A stretch of DNA of 64,000 nt from Zygnema cylindricum (lineage: Eukaryota; Streptophyta; Zygnematophyceae; Zygnematales; Zygnemataceae): positions 304,758 through 368,757 of the forward strand of contig JBBHKE010001710.1 in NCBI GenBank assembly GCA_037447655.1, written 5' to 3'. The notes under the pieces were generated by a model. It was given only the letters and a program-made list of their open reading frames with translations, was not told the origin of the DNA and ran no database searches. Positions 58,871-64,000 of this stretch are shown piece after piece. The first letter of the stretch is position 1. The number at the start of each line of letters is the position of its first letter. The translations under genes were made by a program, and so were the position numbers.

Positions 58871-61258
58871 AAGATTGTGGAACTGTTGAAAACGTGTACA
58901 GATTTTTTTGTTCAGTTTCCTACAATTTTGCTTGTAGTTTTTTATGAAAATACTTTAACATAAAGATTTAAAAGCAATCCAATGGAATCTTCAGCAGTGT
59001 GTTCCTTCGCCTCACTAAAAAAAAAAAAAAACTCTTTATAGAACCGCGTTGCCAATGGAGTCTGATGGAGTCAGTCTGGAAAACAAGGATGGTCTATCAT
59101 TTATAAAGAGCCTTATTAACAAAGTATATATATGATAACAACAAGAAACCGCGATGGTTGCGAATTGGTCAACTATTTGAGTAAATGGTAACCAAAAAAA
59201 ACAAAAAAAGGTGGATAAGCAAAGCCAAAAATGAAAAACTAAATGTCATGGGAAGCAACCAAAAGCAAAAACAAGGTGAAGGAAACTAACACAAAAATGG
59301 CATGTAAACTAATATTAAGCTTGTTGACAAACCATTTGAGTACCATTTTGGGGCTTACAATGTTGTTTTTTATAGATCTTTACTTATACTGGGGTTTGGT
59401 TAGGTCATTTGGGTTTAAGCATTCTGTTGGAACTTTCCTTTGGTTGCATCTTCCCTTAGTGGTTGTTGCTTCATAGGGTGTCTTTGTTATACTGGCCATT
59501 TTTCTGTGTGTTCGTATCTTTTGCCTTGCTTATCCTTTATGTTTGTTTCCCTCCACGTGTAGCTTTTCACTTTTAGCATTGCCGTCCCTTTTTGTTCCCA
59601 TGGGCTAAGATGGTTTACCGTTGCTTTTTCATAAAGTGGGGTATTACACTTTAGAAGCAACAGTCGCAATACTGCTGTGAGCAGTGTCATGTACTTGAAT
59701 CAACTCCCTCCACAACAAAACAACAGAGAAAGTGGAAGCCATAGGGCTCGAGAATACTGGAGCATGAGCAAACGAGAGATGAGGCAGGGCGGATGAGAGA
59801 GGTCAAGCCAAAAATGTACAGTGATAAACCGCAAATAGTTACTAGTGTTAAAGTTATTTTCGCCACTTAAAACACCTTTCCTCTTGTACACCTGTCGGGT
59901 AGTCGATCGGATACCGACAACAAGAAGGTGATAACCTTGGCTACTAAGAGCATCCATTCGATTGACAATCCGACAAGTGTGCACGGAGCAAAGATGCTGT
60001 AAGTGACGAAAAAACTTTAACACTACTAACGATTAGCGGGGCAGTGAATTGAGGAGGCATGAAACGGAAAGTTGAAAGAACGAGTATATAACCGATAGCT
60101 AGGCTCCAAAACTAAGGCAACCATAAGAAATAAAACGGGCAAAGCTCAAAGAGAGTGGTGACGACAACCTTCTTAGAAAACAACTCTTGTACAAGCAAGT
60201 CAGGCTCCACGATGAGGGTGGATAAAAAATGTGACATATATTCACCAAAGCAAGGGGAGGAATAAATTCGGGTGTTGTTAGAAATAAAATACTCTATATA
60301 GAATTCACTGCGTGAAACACGAGGGATGACGGGAGCAAGAACTGGAGTTTACCTAACTAAGAAACGAGAGACAAGCCTGGAGGCAATAAGGCACGGAATC
60401 CCCAAAGTAGACGTGACATTCGTCGTAGATATTATATAGCAATAAAGTAGTATAACGACATTATAAAGACTAGATGACTATATAGCGGTTCCAATTCTTT
60501 GAACACATTTGAACTATGGCCTAACCAAGTACCGCTTGAGAGTTAGGGTTCACCAACACTAACTCAAGAGGGAATCGTCGAGTAAATCAATACCAATCCA
60601 CTGCGAAAGAATAATACATGCGACATCATGTCAAATATAGAACTCCGTCAATAAAGCAACGGTTGTGAAACACCGTGAATCACTCAAGCGTTCATAACAC
60701 AAATTTGGTGCCGGTCATTTTTGGCTCTTTAACATAAAATAATGTTCATCATACAATTTATCTTTTTCATAGTTTACTTCAATAAGTGGTAGAAACTTGT
60801 CTCGAATAATTTCCCTTACATGAATTAGTAGTCCAAATGTGCGTTTTTGGAAGAAAAGGTCTTGCAACTCGGATAGTTAAGAGTACAATCAATTTGGTCG
60901 GTTTCAATATGCTACTAGACTTGCAAAGTAGAGCCAAGATAACTAAGGCGACAGAGAAGACAAGAAATAGAGTAAATGTATAATATATAATTTTTCATTT
61001 TGATAATTACTACTAAGAAAGATAATGTTACAGCACAAGAATAATAAGTGGGTGGATATCTAACCAAGTCCGACGGTCTATTGTTACTATTAAGAAATGC
61101 ACGAAATTGTACAATAAAATACCTTAAGCAAAGTTGAGAAAAATCACAAGAAATAATGGTGACTTTATGATAATCCATATATGAAACCCTATATCCACCG
61201 CGCACGATATATCGAAAATCGTCCTTAATGCGTATATAAGGTAAAAAATTATCTACAG
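58871..61258. other. Intergenic with weak repeats
   Basis: No gene is supported. Short frames such as 59243-59476 (two hydrophobic stretches) match no family I know. A degenerate family B element spans about 59819-60046 (CGCCACTTAAAACACC, ending ACGATTAGCGGGGCAGTG). Text at about 60350-60420 (AACGAGAGACAAGCCTGGAGGCA) resembles 15500-15530, so a weak dispersed repeat is present. Confidence 0.5.
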
Positions 61259-61260
61259 TA

Positions 61261-62025
61261 CACCGTGTATCGCTATCAGTGTTAATGTTTTTTTTCGCCA
61301 CGTAAATACATCATTTCTCCGTACACAATAATTGGATTGTCGATCGTACGGTTGGGATTGAAAGATAAGATAGCTTCCAATTGGCGGTCTTAAATTGAAA
61401 ATCGGTCAAGTGTGTACAGAAAATATATATTTTAAGTGGCGAAAACAATACTACACCGCCAATCGCTATTAGCGTAGTGTACGCTAATTCCGTCCCACTT
61501 TTTTTTTTTTTATCCTCCATTAGCGTAGTTCATTCTATTTTTTTATTTACTCTATTTAGGGTTAAATTTTTAGTACCGTACAAAACGGAAGTACGTCATC
61601 TTTTAAATAGTGTGGTGTATGGTCATAGTCAGACCGTACAAAAACGTACCTTTTTTAAGTGAAAAAGTACAATTCATTATGTTTAGTAGCCGCGGACGCA
61701 TAAGAATGTGCGGTCTAAAAAAGGGATCAAATCGGGCTGTCAAATATCACGTTCGCATATATTCGTCCAATACCACTTTTCGACTGTGTGAACGTACGAT
61801 TTGTGTACGATTTGTCAGATTTTGTACAAATACCTATATTAGTGTAAGCATGTTTGCGACCGACGTTTACTTTTTTCAAAGACCCAAATTGTAATTATTA
61901 AACAATTAGAATGTATGTTTTTTTTCAAAATTTTAAAATTCTTAATTAGCGTAGACCACGGTAATTATTCTTATACGCTAAAGAAACTTCTACGCTAATA
62001 GCGATTGGCGGTGTAGCACACGGTG
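61261..62025. mobile_element. Family B MITE interrupted by a family A MITE
   Basis: The left end CACCGTGTATCGCTATC begins at 61261 after TA; the right end CACACGGTG ends at 62025 before TA. The interior matches the 36860-37101 element. The right terminal repeat is split by the 61454-62013 element, whose own TA duplication lies at 61452-61453 and 62014-62015. Removing the insert restores a normal family B length. Confidence 0.85.
61454..62013. mobile_element. Family A MITE inside the family B MITE
   Basis: Perfect ends CACCGCCAATCGCTATTAGC / GCTAATAGCGATTGGCGGTG with TA on both sides; 560 bp. The interior has AAATAGTGTGGTGTA and a module (about 61720-61893) that reads openly (RFVRFCTNTYISV) and resembles the 29226-29400 module. 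Confidence 0.9.
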
Positions 62026-62236
62026 TACCGAACCTAGCCCAAAACGGCCAATATCGGCACACGATCGAATAGTGAGACCAACTAATAAAAAAAAGACTGT
62101 TCTGAGAACCCGATAAACGGTCAGATTGACACTTAAACCAACCGTTTGGAATGCAAATCGGCCAGCCGGCAAAGTCAGCCACCGACCTTCGAGAAAAGCG
62201 CAAACGACAAATCAACCTGCGAAACGGACCGACTGA

Positions 62237-62618
62237 TAGCTGGTTCCCACCGGAGCATTTCCCATTCCGATGATTTTCCGATTTATGATAAAATATGAAA
62301 CTTTTAAAATCCTTTGTACGTGCGAAACTTTCTTTCTATTTGTCGAACGGTGATCCTTTTATTCATAGCCTATTCCCACGGGAAAAAATTCACCCAAAAA
62401 ATTCGCGTATTTCGCCCAAAAACTGACGTAACCAAAACAACATCGAACGGCTATTTCATTGCACTCGCGCGAAACAACTGCAGGTTTTGAACCACCGTCG
62501 TCGTCTTTCGAACATTCAATACTGCAGGTTTGTTTTCGCGCCTATGTTTGATGACGTCGAAACATGTACGTTTTCCGATCAGTTTCGGAAAATCAAATGC
62601 TCCGGTGGGAACCAGCTA
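62237..62618. mobile_element. MITE-like element (family D)
   Basis: Inverted ends TAGCTGGTTCCCACCGGAGC and its complement, ~24 bases with further weaker pairing (GATTTTCC), flanked by TGA on both sides (62234-62236, 62619-62621). 382 bp, no coding content. The superfamily is unclear. Confidence 0.8.
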
Positions 62619-62879
62619 TGAGAATGCCTTTCGGGCAGAGGTCGCAAAAGTCAAAATTTTAGATAACCGAAACCGACCGTTTTTGTTTTTTTCAAAATCT
62701 GAGTACCTGATGCCCGACCGGGTTATGTCACGCTCCAAAATTGTTAACCGTTACCCGAAGCGAGTTTACGAAAATAAAAGTTAACCGAAACTCGATTTCT
62801 CTCGACTACCCGTACCCGCCCGTACCCGAAAAAGTACAAAATTACAACGCTCAATGTTATTAGAGTTAAGCATTTATTC

Positions 62880-63335
62880 CACCGCGAATCGTAATTATTC
62901 TAAATAAATAACTAATGTTTTCCATTCTAATTTAGATTTTTTTGTTTTTTCAAAAAAAAGTTTTACTCTAGTTTATCAACAACTCTAATTTGGGTTTCTG
63001 TCCGTAATAATTATCCGCATTTAATATATTTTAGGTACACATACAAAATTATGATGTTTGCACTACGCTGTTTGTGAAAACGCAGTTACATCATAACGGC
63101 CTGTATTAAATATTTTTTTATATTTTTTCGTTAATACAATACAATTTTGTATGGTATGACACCGACCGTAAACCACACTATTTAATACGGCACTATATTA
63201 GAGTTGCTAACGCTGATTCAAAAAATACATTTAATAATTTAAAGAAAAATTTAGAGTTGTTTACATTTTTTAAGGTTTTTGGGTCAAAATACGCGGCAAA
63301 ATTAGCGTTAATAACGCTAATTACGATTCGCGGTG
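62880..63335. mobile_element. Family A MITE, inverted relative to the 23.9-kb copy
   Basis: Ends CACCGCGAATCGTAATTA and TAATTACGATTCGCGGTG. The interior GTTTGCACTACGC, CGCAGTTACAT and AACGGCCTGTATTAAAT is the reverse complement of text in the 23868-24368 copy. The right flank is TA, the left flank TC. Confidence 0.82.
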
Positions 63336-64000
63336 TAGAGTGAATGGAAAATTATGATTAATAATACTATTTAATGCAAAGAGACGTGGCAGGTTATAGT
63401 CCACGTCTTTAAATAATGTTGTTAATTATATTTTGTGATTTTTGGCTATAAGTAGTAGCGACTTATAAACACTAATAACAATAAGTGGTGTAGTGGTAAA
63501 TCTCTTTTTGCAAAAAAACAGCTTGTGTACCTCTTCTTTTTACTATTTTGTCTTTTTGCAATCTCCCTTTACGAATATTTTTTCTCCTCACCAGTTACCT
63601 CCCTCAAGAGATTTGTTCCTAATTTTGCGTGTAACTCTTAGATAAATGTTTAAACTCTTATATTAATGTTTATTCTCTTGCAAATCAAATTTTTTCGCTA
63701 CAATTTTCGGACGGTTTTTAAAGGTAAAGTTTTAATTATGTATGTTTTAAAAAAAAATCTTAGTTTTTCACATAGAAAATTAATTAGCAAAAAACACATT
63801 GTAATGAGAAAAAAAAACAAAAAACATTTCGTAGTATCAAATATAGAAATAATCAAATCACAACCAACCCTGTAACTATTTTTTTTCATTTTTCGACCAA
63901 TACAATATGGGTCTTAAGGGCATATTGTATGTTTTGCATACAATAGGCATATTGTATGGGCCTACTTTCACCTACTTTTGAACTATGATTTGAATCGACT
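63336..64000. other. AT-rich end of window
   Basis: A remnant related to 44.3-44.4 kb (ATAGTCCACGTC, AATAATGTTGTTA) ends near 63496 with ATAAGTGGTGTAG. Beyond that nothing is supported except imperfect inverted copies of CATATTGTATG at 63900-63960. Confidence 0.5.

Noticed and set aside
59243-59476. 77-residue frame with two hydrophobic stretches as a membrane protein
   Set aside because: No recognisable family, no promoter signal and no splice context; likely chance.

Overview
The window is nuclear DNA of a streptophyte, meaning a land plant or charophyte alga. The evidence is a CTR1/EDR1-type Raf-like kinase with its plant-specific N-terminal domain, a plant-type Enhancer-of-polycomb-like protein, GT-AG introns, Ty1/copia retrotransposons and many MITE-like elements. 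I cannot name the species. The repeat load, the phase-consistent but repeat-filled introns and a free CBM49 protein fit a large, repeat-rich genome, possibly a charophyte or early-diverging land plant (inference).

Layout. 1-5484: tail of a decayed copia element (+) followed by two diverged LTR-like units, each ending in a pentanucleotide microsatellite. 5673-5748: an orphan P-loop exon fragment (-). 5953-6390 is a dispersed repeat with a second copy at 14775-15170. 7029-12665: a nearly complete copia element (-) with two 352-bp LTRs, inactivated by stops and frameshifts, plus an extra LTR-to-gag start at its 3' side. 13211-14274: a foldback element. 17381-25435: a CTR1-like kinase gene (-), 14 exons visible, with its 5' end lost at a 10-N assembly gap (25589-25598). 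26059-26439: a small secreted CBM49 protein (+). 27437-34614: nested and clustered DNA transposons. 35604-43573: a DUF4602/C1orf131-like nucleolar protein gene (-) whose last intron holds kilobases of GA/CT-rich satellite. 44.2-48 kb: MITE debris and a possible promoter. 48049-58216: an EPL1-like gene (+) in 12 exons with a continuous 609-residue frame. 58.2-64 kb: GA-rich repeat and further nested MITEs.

The host genes have separate roles: ethylene or stress kinase signalling (CTR1-like), ribosomal small-subunit assembly (DUF4602), NuA4 histone acetylation (EPL1) and wall-polysaccharide binding (CBM49). Nothing suggests they form one pathway. The most unusual recurring feature is that introns of the DUF4602 and EPL1 genes are built from short tandem duplications. 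Several of these copy exon edges and splice sites, including a triplet of 5' splice sites spaced exactly 42 bp apart in an open frame. The other standout is a three-level transposon nest in which a MITE sits at the exact dyad centre of a 1.3-kb palindrome.
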